64,000 nucleotides of DNA from Arenibacter arenosicollis (lineage in GTDB: Bacteria > Bacteroidota > Bacteroidia > Flavobacteriales > Flavobacteriaceae): positions 37,121 to 101,120 of the forward strand of contig NZ_JACLHY010000020.1 of NCBI RefSeq assembly GCF_014397245.1, written 5' to 3'. Made by a program: the position numbers and the translations under genes. The notes beneath the pieces are model-generated. The model saw only the letters and a list, made by a program, of their open reading frames with translations. It was not told where the DNA came from and ran no database searches. This document shows, in pieces, positions 37,896-47,345 of this stretch. Position 1 is the first letter of the stretch, and the number at the start of each line of letters is the position of its first letter.

Positions 37896-37918
37896 GTTTT
37901 GATTTGATTGATGATATG
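37896..37918 (-). repeat. Leader repeat, copy upstream of permease 2
   Basis: Plus-strand reading GTTTTGATTTGATTGATGAT then ATG, nearly identical to 35269-35292 and at the same distance from the permease start. A weaker relative (GATTTTATTGATTGATGAT) precedes permease 5 near 30200. Confidence 0.6.
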
Positions 37919-38001
37919 AGTTTTGATTACTATCTATCCACTATCCATTGTTTACTGTTCAATTATCACTGTATACATCATACTTCCCACTTTCCGATTA
38001 A

Positions 38002-40434
38002 CTATTCTGTACGTAAACTTTTTACCGGATTTACTATGGCCGCCTTTATACTTTGGTAGCTTACAGTTAGTACCGCTATGGTGAGGGCTATTAGCGCTGC
38101 AAATACAAATACCCACCAACTAATTTCTATTCTATAGGTAAAATCCTCGAGCCACTTGTTCATTAAGTACCAGCCAATGGGCAGGGAAACTATAATGGCT
38201 ACCCCTACCATTTTTAGAAAGTCGGTCGTAAGATGATAAGTTATTTGGCCAATACTGGCGCCAAGGACTTTTCGGATGCCAATCTCCTTGGTGCGTTTTT
38301 GGGCATTGAAGGCCGCTAGGCCAAACAATCCAAGGCATGCGATTAAAATGGACAATATGGTAAAGGTCACGAAAATGCGTCCTAACTGCTGCTCTGCTTC
38401 ATAGGTGGTATTAAAGGAGTCCTCCATAAATCGATAGCCGAAAGGCTGCCCCGGTGCGACTTTGTGCCATATTCCTTCAATACTTGAAATCGAGTGTGAA
38501 AAATTCCCAGCTTCAAGTTTTACGGCCAAAGAACCGGTAGACCTTCCCAAAGTCATACTCAAGGCGCCAATATTTTCCCTGAGCGATTCATAATTAAAAT
38601 CTTTGATGACACCAATAATTGTAAAATTGTTAGAAGTCCCATTTTCAAAATTGCGAATAATTCGCATTCCCAAGGCTTCTTTGGGCTTCACTCCCAAAAT
38701 GGCAACCGCCGACTCGTTGATCAGCATAGCCGTAGAGTCGGTACCAAACTGTCTATCAAAGTTCCTGCCCTCCAGGATTTCCATATTCATAGTGGGGATA
38801 TAATCATCGTCAACATTCCATATCTGCATATTTATAGAATTTTCCGCCGTTGCCCCCCCTTCCTTAAAAAAGGAGGTATTACTTCGAACGGATGGAGTTG
38901 GTAAAAAACTGCTCAACGTTGCACTTTCCACTTGGCCAAGTTGTTCCACCTGCTCCTTAAAAGTGGTAGCTTTATCGCCCAATGTATATACATCATCAAC
39001 AATCAGAACCTGATCTTTTGTAAAACCCAGATCTTTACTTTGAATGAACTTCAATTGCATAAAGACTACCAAAGTGCTTACTATCAAAAATATTGAAATA
39101 GCAAATTGAAATACCACAAGTAAACTTCTAATGTTTCCTCCACCAGTACTAGTTGCTCCTGCCCCCTTAAGCACCTTCACCGGCGCAAAACGCGACATAA
39201 AGAATGCAGGATACATTCCAGAAAAGAGTGCTAAAACCGTAGCACCAACAAATAAAGCAATCCAGAAAATGGGATTGGTAAATGGTATGGAAATGGACTT
39301 CCCGGAAAGTGCATTAAAATAAGGGATGGCCACTATTGCTATGCCCAAGCAAAACAAAAGGGAGATAAAGGAAATTAAACCCGATTCGGTCAAAAATTGC
39401 CGTATCAAGGCAGATTTGTCCGACCCCAAAGTTTTGCGAATACCAACTTCTTTTGCCCGTTTAAGGGACTGTGCCGTTGATAGGTTCATAAAATTAACAC
39501 TGGCCAATAATATCAAGAACAAGCCAATGAACGAAAGAATATAGACATTTTGAATACTACTATTTGGACTTAGTTCATGGTCTTTGTTAGAATACAGATG
39601 TATATCCTTTAATGCTATGGTGTTATAATACAGGTAATTACCAGAGGCCGCCAACTGTTCTTCGGTTACACCGGGCAGAAATGTCTGTACATACGGCATT
39701 ATGTATGTACCGACCATGGACTGTAAGGGCTCCTGAAGATTGGCTATATCTGCACCTGGTATCAGCTTAATAAATGTGAAAAAATTATGACTGGTCCATT
39801 CCTGATTTTGCGCATCTTCATTCCCTGCCATCGCCATAAAAACATTGTGATTTCTAAGAAATGAACGCTCTGGCATATCCTCTATTACGCCTGTTACAGT
39901 ATAGGTATCGGTGTTGTTCAATATCAAACTTTGACCTACAGCTTTTTTTAATCCGAAATGTTTTAGGGCTGCCGTCTTGGTCAGGACTAAGGTGTTGGGT
40001 TCTTTTAAGGCAGTTTGCACATCCCCAACCAACAGTTCAAGACCGAACATCTCAAAGAAAGTAGCATCCACAAAGGTTGCACTTTGTTCCTTTATGTTGG
40101 CTTCCGTATTGCTCTTTCTAAGGAGCATACTGCCCAAATTCCTAAATCTAGTAGTTAGTTCAACCTGAGAAAAATCGCTTTCCATTGCTGCAGCCATTGG
40201 TGCTGAAACTTGTGCAGATTTACTCTCCGTTCCACCAAATTTTATATCTGCATTTATTCTATAAATGCGATCGGCCTCAGGGAACATCGTATCAAAATTC
40301 ATCTCATCGTAGATGTATAAAGATATGAGCAGTCCCCCGGCCATTCCAATGGCCAGGCCAAACGTATTTAAAAATGCAAAAAAGGGCTGCCTTTTAAGGC
40401 TTCTCCATGCAATTTTAATGTAATTTTTAAACAT
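38002..40434 (-). CDS. FtsX/MacB-type ABC permease 1
   Basis: 810 residues, the permease nearest to the first ATPase gene. N-terminus MFKNYIKIAWRSLKRQPFFA, first membrane segment FGLAIGMAGGLLISLYIY, FtsX signature KEIGIRKVLGA, C-terminus NPVKSLRTE. The periplasmic domains include SFFKEGGATAENSINMQIWN. Being first after adaptor and ATPase, it is the best candidate for the permease of a classic MacAB-TolC-like pump. Confidence 0.92.
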   Translation of the reverse strand: MFKNYIKIAWRSLKRQPFFAFLNTFGLAIGMAGGLLISLYIYDEMNFDTMFPEADRIYRINADIKFGGTESKSAQVSAPMAAAMESDFSQVELTTRFRNLGSMLLRKSNTEANIKEQSATFVDATFFEMFGLELLVGDVQTALKEPNTLVLTKTAALKHFGLKKAVGQSLILNNTDTYTVTGVIEDMPERSFLRNHNVFMAMAGNEDAQNQEWTSHNFFTFIKLIPGADIANLQEPLQSMVGTYIMPYVQTFLPGVTEEQLAASGNYLYYNTIALKDIHLYSNKDHELSPNSSIQNVYILSFIGLFLILLASVNFMNLSTAQSLKRAKEVGIRKTLGSDKSALIRQFLTESGLISFISLLFCLGIAIVAIPYFNALSGKSISIPFTNPIFWIALFVGATVLALFSGMYPAFFMSRFAPVKVLKGAGATSTGGGNIRSLLVVFQFAISIFLIVSTLVVFMQLKFIQSKDLGFTKDQVLIVDDVYTLGDKATTFKEQVEQLGQVESATLSSFLPTPSVRSNTSFFKEGGATAENSINMQIWNVDDDYIPTMNMEILEGRNFDRQFGTDSTAMLINESAVAILGVKPKEALGMRIIRNFENGTSNNFTIIGVIKDFNYESLRENIGALSMTLGRSTGSLAVKLEAGNFSHSISSIEGIWHKVAPGQPFGYRFMEDSFNTTYEAEQQLGRIFVTFTILSILIACLGLFGLAAFNAQKRTKEIGIRKVLGASIGQITYHLTTDFLKMVGVAIIVSLPIGWYLMNKWLEDFTYRIEISWWVFVFAALIALTIAVLTVSYQSIKAAIVNPVKSLRTE

Positions 40435-40586
40435 GATTAGTGTTTTTTTGCACTGAAACTTGTTCAGTTCCTATTGATTTTGATGAATAAACTCCTTTAT
40501 TGCATTTCGTATAAACCTCCCAGGCATCAAAACCATGTAGGTTTCCTATTCTTATAAGTTAAACTTTCCTAGCCCAGCCTAGTATT

Positions 40587-41282
40587 CTACATCAAGGCCC
40601 CCATAGCCCTATTATGGCTTTCGGTGGCAATCTGCCCATCAAATAGGTTTACCACTCTGTGTGCATAGTGAGAATCCCGGTCCGAGTGGGTAACCATCAC
40701 AATGGTGGTTCCTTCCTGATTCAACTCTGTTAATAGGTTCATCACTTCGATCCCGTTTTTAGAGTCCAAATTTCCTGTTGGCTCATCTGCCAAGATCAAC
40801 TTGGGATTGGTAACCACTGCCCTTGAAATTGCTACACGCTGTTGTTGACCTCCAGAAAGTTGTTGTGGAAAATGCTTTTCCCTGTGCGCTATTTTCATTC
40901 GTTCCAATACGGCCATTACCTTTTGCTTGCGCTCATTCTTATTCATTTTAAGATAGATCAATGGCAATTCCACATTTTCAAAGACGGTAAGTTCATCTAT
41001 CAAATTAAAACTCTGGAAAACAAAACCCAGGTTTCCTTTTCTTAATTGGGTACGTTGATTTTCCTTTAGGTGCCCCACTTCATGGCTAGCGAATTGATAA
41101 CTTCCAGAGGTAGGATTATCCAACATACCAATAATGTTCAACAAGGTAGACTTACCACAACCCGAAGGTCCCATTATGGCTACAAATTCGCCCTCCTGAA
41201 CCTTGAGGTTTACATTGTTCAAGGCCAATGTCTCCACTTCTTCGGTCCTAAAGCTTTTTTTTAGATTTTGTATTTGTATCAT
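40587..41282 (-). CDS. ABC transporter ATP-binding protein (MacB/LolD type)
   Basis: 231 residues. Walker A GPSGCGKST, Q loop GFVFQSFNLIDELT, signature LSGGQQQRVAISRAV, Walker B LILADEPTGNLDS, H loop TIVMVTHSDRD. It is close to LolD/MacB ATPases. It follows the adaptor gene by 147 bp and precedes the five permeases, so it should energise one or more of them. Confidence 0.95.
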   Translation of the reverse strand: MIQIQNLKKSFRTEEVETLALNNVNLKVQEGEFVAIMGPSGCGKSTLLNIIGMLDNPTSGSYQFASHEVGHLKENQRTQLRKGNLGFVFQSFNLIDELTVFENVELPLIYLKMNKNERKQKVMAVLERMKIAHREKHFPQQLSGGQQQRVAISRAVVTNPKLILADEPTGNLDSKNGIEVMNLLTELNQEGTTIVMVTHSDRDSHYAHRVVNLFDGQIATESHNRAMGALM

Positions 41283-41429
41283 TCTTCGATTGGATTTTAA
41301 GTGTTATAATTAAAGACTTCTATGTTTCGTTTTAGTTACAGTTTTTTAGTGTTATTCTTTCTGCTAGACCACCTTTCGTCTCCGCTCAGGGTTCTTTTTT
41401 CCAAATTGGGTAGCTGAGCCAAGCCGAAG

Positions 41430-42680
41430 TTATTTCAGCACTATATTATCGGCATCTCCAAAACTATCATAGTTGGAGGTGATTACTTTTTCTCCATTCT
41501 CCAATCCTTCCAGCACTTCATAATATCTGGAGTTTTGTTTTCCTATTCTTATTTTCCGCTTCAATGCCTCATTACCATCCGGGCTTACCACAAATATCCA
41601 TTGTCCCCCGGTACTTTGGAAAAAACTTCCTTTGGGCAGCAAGAGTGCATCACTGGATTCGCCCAACTGAAGTTTTATATTATAACTTTGCCCTGCACGG
41701 ATGTTTTGTGGTTTTTCACCTATAAAGACCAAATCGATCTTGAACTTGCCATTGCGCACTTCAGGATATACCTTTCTCAACCGCAGGGTATGCTCTGTTC
41801 CATTACGCTCAAAAGTTGCATTTAAATCGCGTTTCACACGATCTATGTAATGTTCATCTATATCTGCCTCGATCTTATAATCTGTGAGTACATTTACTTG
41901 CCCAATACGTTGGCCTTGACTTATATTCTGTCCTATTTCGGCATCCAAAAACCCTAATTGCCCATCTGCAGGTGCCCGTACGTTCAAATGGTCCAGGCGT
42001 TCGTAAACCATAGTAAGGGTCTTGCGCATACGTTCCAGATCTGCATCCAATCCCGCCAAGGAGGTGCTGCGCATTTCATCGTCATGTTCGGTCTGTAGTT
42101 TAACTATTTCATATTGCTTTTGGGATAGCTCAAAATTCTCTTTCGATACTAAATACTCCTCCTTTGAAATCAATTCATCATCGTATAATTCCTGGTTCTG
42201 TTCAAAATTCCGTTTCAATTTTGTTAAATCGTACTGCGCGTTGGCCAAAGATTTTCTACCCTCAACCTGTCTGGAATCAAATGTTATTTTGGTAGACCTT
42301 AGGTCGTTCTGCTTAAGTGCCAAATTGCTTTCACTGTTCAATATTTGCTCATATAGACCAATATTCTCCAGTTTAAGGATAATATCCCCTTTTTGTACCA
42401 TGGCCCCTTCCTCAATCAGTTTTTCGGTTACACGCCCCCCTTCGTAGGCATCCATATATATGGTAGCAATAGGGGCCACCGTACCGTTGATGGTGATATA
42501 ATCATCAAATTTTCCCTGTACCACCTCCGCTATGGACAATTTATCCTTTTCCGTTCTAAAAGTATGGCCCGTATTGGCCGTTATCATTTTCCAACCCATA
42601 AATAGCATGATAACTCCAATAGCAATATACCCGTAGTGCTTTGGCCTTAATCCTTTCTTCTTTTCTAATTGTATATCCAT
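41430..42680 (-). CDS. HlyD/MacA-type periplasmic adaptor protein
   Basis: 416 residues. One N-terminal membrane anchor (about 17-34, GYIAIGVIMLFMGWKM), then a lipoyl-like half (VAPIATIYMDAYEGGRVTEK), a long coiled-coil hairpin (about 125-225, rich in Leu, Glu, Lys and Gln), the second lipoyl half (VRAPADGQLGFLDAEIGQNI) and beta-barrel/membrane-proximal domains to the end. It bridges the inner-membrane ABC permease and the outer-membrane channel. It begins one base after the TolC-type stop, so both are coupled. Confidence 0.93.
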   Translation of the reverse strand: MDIQLEKKKGLRPKHYGYIAIGVIMLFMGWKMITANTGHTFRTEKDKLSIAEVVQGKFDDYITINGTVAPIATIYMDAYEGGRVTEKLIEEGAMVQKGDIILKLENIGLYEQILNSESNLALKQNDLRSTKITFDSRQVEGRKSLANAQYDLTKLKRNFEQNQELYDDELISKEEYLVSKENFELSQKQYEIVKLQTEHDDEMRSTSLAGLDADLERMRKTLTMVYERLDHLNVRAPADGQLGFLDAEIGQNISQGQRIGQVNVLTDYKIEADIDEHYIDRVKRDLNATFERNGTEHTLRLRKVYPEVRNGKFKIDLVFIGEKPQNIRAGQSYNIKLQLGESSDALLLPKGSFFQSTGGQWIFVVSPDGNEALKRKIRIGKQNSRYYEVLEGLENGEKVITSNYDSFGDADNIVLK

Positions 42681-42681
42681 T

Positions 42682-44028
42682 TTAATTGGTGCTATTAATG
42701 TTAAAAATAGGTAGACCTTGATAAAAGGCCAGTGTATTCTGGTTAATTTGAAGCAGTAGTTTTACCTGTAGATTTTTATTTTGTGATGTGGCGTACATGG
42801 ACTTTGCAAGATTAAGTTCCATTATCGTAAACAAGCCCTTTTCATATTTTTTTTGTGCCACTCCAAAAGCCTGTTCCTGGGCCATAATTTGCTTTTCACT
42901 CTGAATGAGCTCAACATTTAACGCCTTATTCTCTTGAACAAGTTGTTGTATGGCCTTAAAAATTTCCTGCTCCTGTATTTCCAGATTATTTTCTTCCCTT
43001 TTTAAAGCAATTTTCCGTTGCTTGATGGCAGAACGCGTAGACCAGGCATTAAAAATGGGAACATTAAGCGAAAATCCCACATATCTGGATGCATTGTCCT
43101 GAATTTGATTTTTAAATGGAATTGTAACGCCCAAGGTGTCCCTAGTGGTTTCATAGTATCCGGTACCATAGCCGGTAGCAAAGGAAAGTGATGGGTAAAG
43201 CGCTCCCCTGGCAACACTCAGTTGTTTTTTGACTGCCTCAGTTCTATACCTTTGGGCCTTGAGAAGGGGTACGAAATCCTTGGCCAGGCCGTAAATACTA
43301 TCTGCTGACAGCTTGTTATCGGCCATTGTATTGGGTACTAAAGGGTTTATTTGCAGGGTATTGGCATTTTCCAAATTCATTTCCTGTATCAGGGTAAGCT
43401 TTGCGGCCTGTAACAGATTTTCATTCTGGGTAACGTTCAATTGATCCGTATACAATATGGATTCTGCTTCATATAGATCGGCCTTGGCCTTCAACCCTAT
43501 TTCAATTTGTTTATTGGCCAGTTTAAAATTGTCTTCAGAGATTGCCAATTGTTCCTTTAAAATTGCCAGAAGACCCTCATAAAACTGAATGTCATGATAG
43601 GCCGTCATAATCCTAAGGGCCATTAAAAATCTCTGCTGTTGCGACGTTTCCTGTGCAGCCTTTAATAAAAGCTTACTTGCTTTAATAGTGTTGACCTTTT
43701 GGAAACCTTGAAAAAGATCAATGGAAGCGTTCAAGGAATAGCCATTGGAAAAAAATTCCGTATCGATTATATCATTGGTATTTGGATCTGTAGATCTACC
43801 ATAACTAATATTATAATCGCCAAAACCGTTAACCCTTGGAAGCATGTCCCTTATTGCCTGGTTATAATTCTCTTTACCCGAATCTTCCAGATATTGATAG
43901 TCCAGCAGCGTAAGATTATGTTCCAAGGCATAGGAAATGCAATTTTCCAAGGTCCAGTTCTCCTGACCATTGGCGACAACACAGCTAAACAAAAACAAGA
44001 GAAGCAATTTTCCTTCTATAAAATTCAT
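42682..44028 (-). CDS. TolC-family outer-membrane efflux protein, first gene of the efflux operon
   Basis: 448 residues. Signal peptide MNFIEGKLLLLFLFSCVVANG, then the duplicated OEP helical plan: WTLENCISYALEHNLTLLDY is the usual start, ISYGRSTDPNTNDI and SFATGYGTGYYETTRD are strand parts, and two long helical hairpins lie at about 130-260 and 330-430. It forms the outer-membrane exit duct. A possible sigma-54 promoter lies about 65 bp upstream. Confidence 0.93.
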   Translation of the reverse strand: MNFIEGKLLLLFLFSCVVANGQENWTLENCISYALEHNLTLLDYQYLEDSGKENYNQAIRDMLPRVNGFGDYNISYGRSTDPNTNDIIDTEFFSNGYSLNASIDLFQGFQKVNTIKASKLLLKAAQETSQQQRFLMALRIMTAYHDIQFYEGLLAILKEQLAISEDNFKLANKQIEIGLKAKADLYEAESILYTDQLNVTQNENLLQAAKLTLIQEMNLENANTLQINPLVPNTMADNKLSADSIYGLAKDFVPLLKAQRYRTEAVKKQLSVARGALYPSLSFATGYGTGYYETTRDTLGVTIPFKNQIQDNASRYVGFSLNVPIFNAWSTRSAIKQRKIALKREENNLEIQEQEIFKAIQQLVQENKALNVELIQSEKQIMAQEQAFGVAQKKYEKGLFTIMELNLAKSMYATSQNKNLQVKLLLQINQNTLAFYQGLPIFNINSTN

Positions 44029-44093
44029 AATACAAACAGGGTTAAAAAAATCACCAATTCCACCGCTATGACAATAATTGGCAAAGTACCCTA

Positions 44094-44110
44094 TTCCAAG
44101 TCTGTGCCAA
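44094..44110 (-). promoter_or_regulatory. Possible sigma-54 (-24/-12) promoter of the efflux operon
   Basis: On the minus strand the -24 block is a perfect TTGGCAC and the -12 block reads TGGAA at the right distance, against the consensus TTGCA. The conserved GC of the -12 block is GA here, so the match is incomplete. The predicted start would lie about 55 bp before the TolC-type gene. The divergent gene encodes a sigma-54 activator, which raises the odds. Confidence 0.45.
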
Positions 44111-44180
44111 ATAATTACTATATTGATTTACAGTTAGTTATATTTTTATTTTAGAATGCGACATATTTGATTGTAAAATA

Positions 44181-44242
44181 GTTGTACAACAATTGTCCAA
44201 TATTTGGACACTATTTATGTCGTTATTATTACAAATTGTAAT
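44181..44242. promoter_or_regulatory. Three perfect dyads, candidate enhancer for the NtrC-type activator
   Basis: GTTGTACAAC at 44181-44190, TGTCCAATATTTGGACA at 44194-44210 (7-bp arms, 3-base gap) and ATTACAAATTGTAAT at 44228-44242 (7-bp arms, one central base) are all perfect. They lie 80-140 bp upstream of the possible sigma-54 promoter, the normal range for an activator site, in the gap between the two divergent operons. Confidence 0.55.
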
Positions 44243-44404
44243 TTTGATAAGTGAAGTAATTGTCTGCTGGGATAAGAAAGGGAGGTGAAGTGGACTCTTC
44301 GTTAAACTTCAACACTGACAACAAATCTATATCCGCCCCACTTATTTCAAGCAAAAGAGATATTTATAAAAACTGATCAAAAAAAATGCCTTATTAATAA
44401 TATT

Positions 44405-45778
44405 ATGGTCGAGGGAAAAATATTAGTTGTAGACGACAATAAAAGTGTTTTGAGCGCCTTGGAAATCTTGTTGCAATTTGAATACACCAGCATTACTACA
44501 ATTTCCAATCCAAATCTGATATCTTCCTTTCCCGACTTATCCCAAATTGATGTCGTTTTGTTGGATATGAATTTTTCTGCTGGAGTAAATACGGGAAATG
44601 AAGGATTATTTTGGTTGAAGGAAATTAAGAAAAAGGCACCTCTTACCGCAGTTATCATGATGACTGCTTACGGGGCGGTAGAACTAGCGGTACAGGCGCT
44701 AAAAGAGGGAGCATCCGATTTTATATTAAAACCTTGGAACAACGATAAGTTCTTGGCTACCGTAAAAGCGGCTTATATGCTTCGCAAATCCCAGAAAGAA
44801 ATTAGTAAATTAAAACAAAAGGAAAGTAATTTAAAGCAGGTAATTAATCAGGACAAAAATTATATTATTGGGAATTCGAAGGCACTCACCGCCGTTTTGA
44901 ACCTTACCAATAAAGTGGCCAAAACCGATGTGAACGTTTTGATTACCGGTGAAAACGGTACTGGCAAAGAACTAATTGCCCGACAATTGCACCGAATGTC
45001 TCCAAGACAAAATGAAGTTTTCATCCCGGTCGATATGGGTTCTATATCAGAAAATCTATTCGAAAGTGAGCTATTTGGCCACCTTAAGGGATCGTTTACG
45101 GATGCCAAGGAGGACAGGACCGGAAAATTTGAAGCGGCCAATGGAGGAACCCTGTTTTTGGATGAGATAGGCAACCTTTCCCTACAAATGCAGGCTAAAC
45201 TACTATCCGCCATTCAGAATAAGGTCATAGTACGCGTGGGATCCAATAGGCCCATTCCGGTAGATATTAGATTGGTCTGTGCCACCAATGGCAATTTGGA
45301 ACAAATGGTAACCGATGGTCTCTTTAGAGAGGATCTTTTATATCGAATAAATACCATACATATTCAGGTTCCAGCACTTCGGGATAGAGGGGATGATATT
45401 TTGATACTTGCTGATTTTTATTTGAAAAAATATAGCGCCAAATATGCAAAACACGGACTCCGGATAAACGATATTGCCGAAGAAAAGCTGATGCAATACT
45501 CATGGCCGGGAAATGTGAGGGAACTTCAGCACACTTTGGAAAGGGCAGTAATTCTTTGCGAAGGAAATATTCTGAAACCTACGGATTTTATATTGAATGC
45601 GAAACCATCCCAATTAATGCCAGCAGGACTTAAAACCTTGGAGGAAATGGAACAAATTATGATTGTAAATGCCCTGCAAAGCCATGATGGCAATTATAGT
45701 GCAGCGGCGACGCAATTGGGAATATCGCGACAAACGCTCTATAATAAAATTAAAAAACAGGATAATAATGGTGAGTAA
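44405..45778 (+). CDS. NtrC-type sigma-54-dependent response regulator
   Basis: 457 residues. Receiver domain 1-120 with the acidic pair VDD (9-11), phospho-aspartate D54 (VLLDMN) and lysine in ILKPW. The AAA+ domain has Walker A GENGTGKE (about 182), the sigma-54 contact loop GSFTDA in place of GAFTGA, Walker B GGTLFLDEIGN and the arginine finger region EDLLYRINT. The C-terminus carries a Fis-type HTH (AATQLGISRQTLYNKIKK). The substitution in the contact loop is found in some Bacteroidetes members. It probably activates the divergent efflux operon. Confidence 0.95.
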   Translation: MVEGKILVVDDNKSVLSALEILLQFEYTSITTISNPNLISSFPDLSQIDVVLLDMNFSAGVNTGNEGLFWLKEIKKKAPLTAVIMMTAYGAVELAVQALKEGASDFILKPWNNDKFLATVKAAYMLRKSQKEISKLKQKESNLKQVINQDKNYIIGNSKALTAVLNLTNKVAKTDVNVLITGENGTGKELIARQLHRMSPRQNEVFIPVDMGSISENLFESELFGHLKGSFTDAKEDRTGKFEAANGGTLFLDEIGNLSLQMQAKLLSAIQNKVIVRVGSNRPIPVDIRLVCATNGNLEQMVTDGLFREDLLYRINTIHIQVPALRDRGDDILILADFYLKKYSAKYAKHGLRINDIAEEKLMQYSWPGNVRELQHTLERAVILCEGNILKPTDFILNAKPSQLMPAGLKTLEEMEQIMIVNALQSHDGNYSAAATQLGISRQTLYNKIKKQDNNGE

Positions 45779-47117
45779 AAACTTCTATTTCCAAACCATA
45801 GGCCGAGTTATCTTTATTACCGCCACATCCTTAATGCTTGCTTTTTTATTGGCCCGGGAAAACTATGTTTTTGGCATTTTAACCCTAATTGCACTGGTAT
45901 TTCAAGCCTACTATTTAATCAGATATGTAAATGAGACCAATAGAAAAATTGCCTATTTCTTCGATGCTATAAAAAATGAGGATTTCACCCTTAGATTTCC
46001 CGAAAAGTTGACTCTTAAATCCCTTGAAGAGCTCAATCACAGTCTGAATATGCTAAATGAAATGATTCAAAAGATCCATTTGAAAAATCAGACCCAAGAA
46101 CGATTTTACCAAGAGATCCTAAAACAGGCGGACATTGGCATTTTAGCAATCAATGGTAAAGGACATATTCTTTTTGCCAATCCCAGAATTGAACAAATGC
46201 TGAATTACACGCCCCTTAACCACATTAAGCAACTAACGCAAGTAGATGAGGATTTGTATCAGTTATTTAGTGAATTAAACCCATTTGAACGTCGAATGCT
46301 CCAATTGACCAATGAACGGGAAAAAATAGATTTGGCAATAAAGTCCTCCTCCTTTAATATGGATGGACAAGAATTGTTATTGGTGGTCATCCAAGATATT
46401 CATCAGGAATTAGACGAAAAGGAAACCGAGTCTTGGACCAGGTTGATTAGGGTATTGACCCATGAAATAATGAATTCCATCACTCCAATAACTTCCATTT
46501 CCGATTCCATTTTAAAATATAACACGATTACTGACAAAAACCTTGAGGATGAAACTGTATATCAAAAACGTTTGGAAAACACCATTAAGGGCCTGGAAGT
46601 GATAAAAGATCAAGGAACTAATTTAATGAGTTTCGTGCAATCATACCGCAGTTTTTTAAATGTTCCTATGCCGGATAAAAAAATTGTTCGTGTACCTAAT
46701 TTATTGGAGAAAGTAATATTATTGGTAGGGCAAGACAAAGAATTTTCAAATACTTCCATTGAAATGCGGATGCAGACCCAGGACCTGGAACTTTTTATTG
46801 ATGAAAAACAAATTACTCAGGTTTTAATCAATTTGTGTAGAAATGCTCTGCAATCCCTTAAACAGCAAAAAGATAGTTCTATAATATTGATGGCCGGAAT
46901 AAACAAAGTAGGGCAAAAATATATAGAAGTAAAGGACAATGGCCCAGGAATACCTGTTGAATTGATAAATGAAATCTTTGTCCCATTTTTCACCACCAAA
47001 AATTCGGGAACAGGGGTAGGATTAAGTCTTTCCAAGCAGATACTGCGGATGCACGGGGGCAATTTAAAGGTAAATTCCATACCCAATAAAGAAACTTCCT
47101 TTTTATTGATTTTTTGA
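45768..47117 (+). CDS. Membrane sensor histidine kinase, partner of the NtrC-type regulator
   Basis: 449 residues from the ATG at 45768, which overlaps the end of the regulator gene by 11 bp; the earlier ATG at 45669 lies inside that gene. Two membrane segments lie close together (about 12-29 and 33-51) with almost no periplasmic loop, so the kinase probably senses within or near the membrane. A PAS-like region covers about 120-215, the phospho-histidine is H232 in VLTHEIMNSITPI, and N, G1 and G2 boxes follow (LINLCRNALQS, DNGPGIP, GTGVGLSLSKQI). Confidence 0.92.
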   Translation: MVSKNFYFQTIGRVIFITATSLMLAFLLARENYVFGILTLIALVFQAYYLIRYVNETNRKIAYFFDAIKNEDFTLRFPEKLTLKSLEELNHSLNMLNEMIQKIHLKNQTQERFYQEILKQADIGILAINGKGHILFANPRIEQMLNYTPLNHIKQLTQVDEDLYQLFSELNPFERRMLQLTNEREKIDLAIKSSSFNMDGQELLLVVIQDIHQELDEKETESWTRLIRVLTHEIMNSITPITSISDSILKYNTITDKNLEDETVYQKRLENTIKGLEVIKDQGTNLMSFVQSYRSFLNVPMPDKKIVRVPNLLEKVILLVGQDKEFSNTSIEMRMQTQDLELFIDEKQITQVLINLCRNALQSLKQQKDSSIILMAGINKVGQKYIEVKDNGPGIPVELINEIFVPFFTTKNSGTGVGLSLSKQILRMHGGNLKVNSIPNKETSFLLIF

Positions 47118-47345
47118 ATATCGCAACACAAGCAGAATTATTCCAAAGGTCAATTTATATTTAAACTATATTAAAAGTATGTAGTCCAAATCATTACTAT
47201 TTCCGTCGATATATTCGGTCATAACACGCCATTCAAAACAATGCTTTGGTATTGGATAGCCACTGGAATATTAAAGTGATTACAGGTATAAATTTTTATT
47301 AATTTATTTTTTTAGGAAGGACGGTCAAATATGGATATCGATAAA

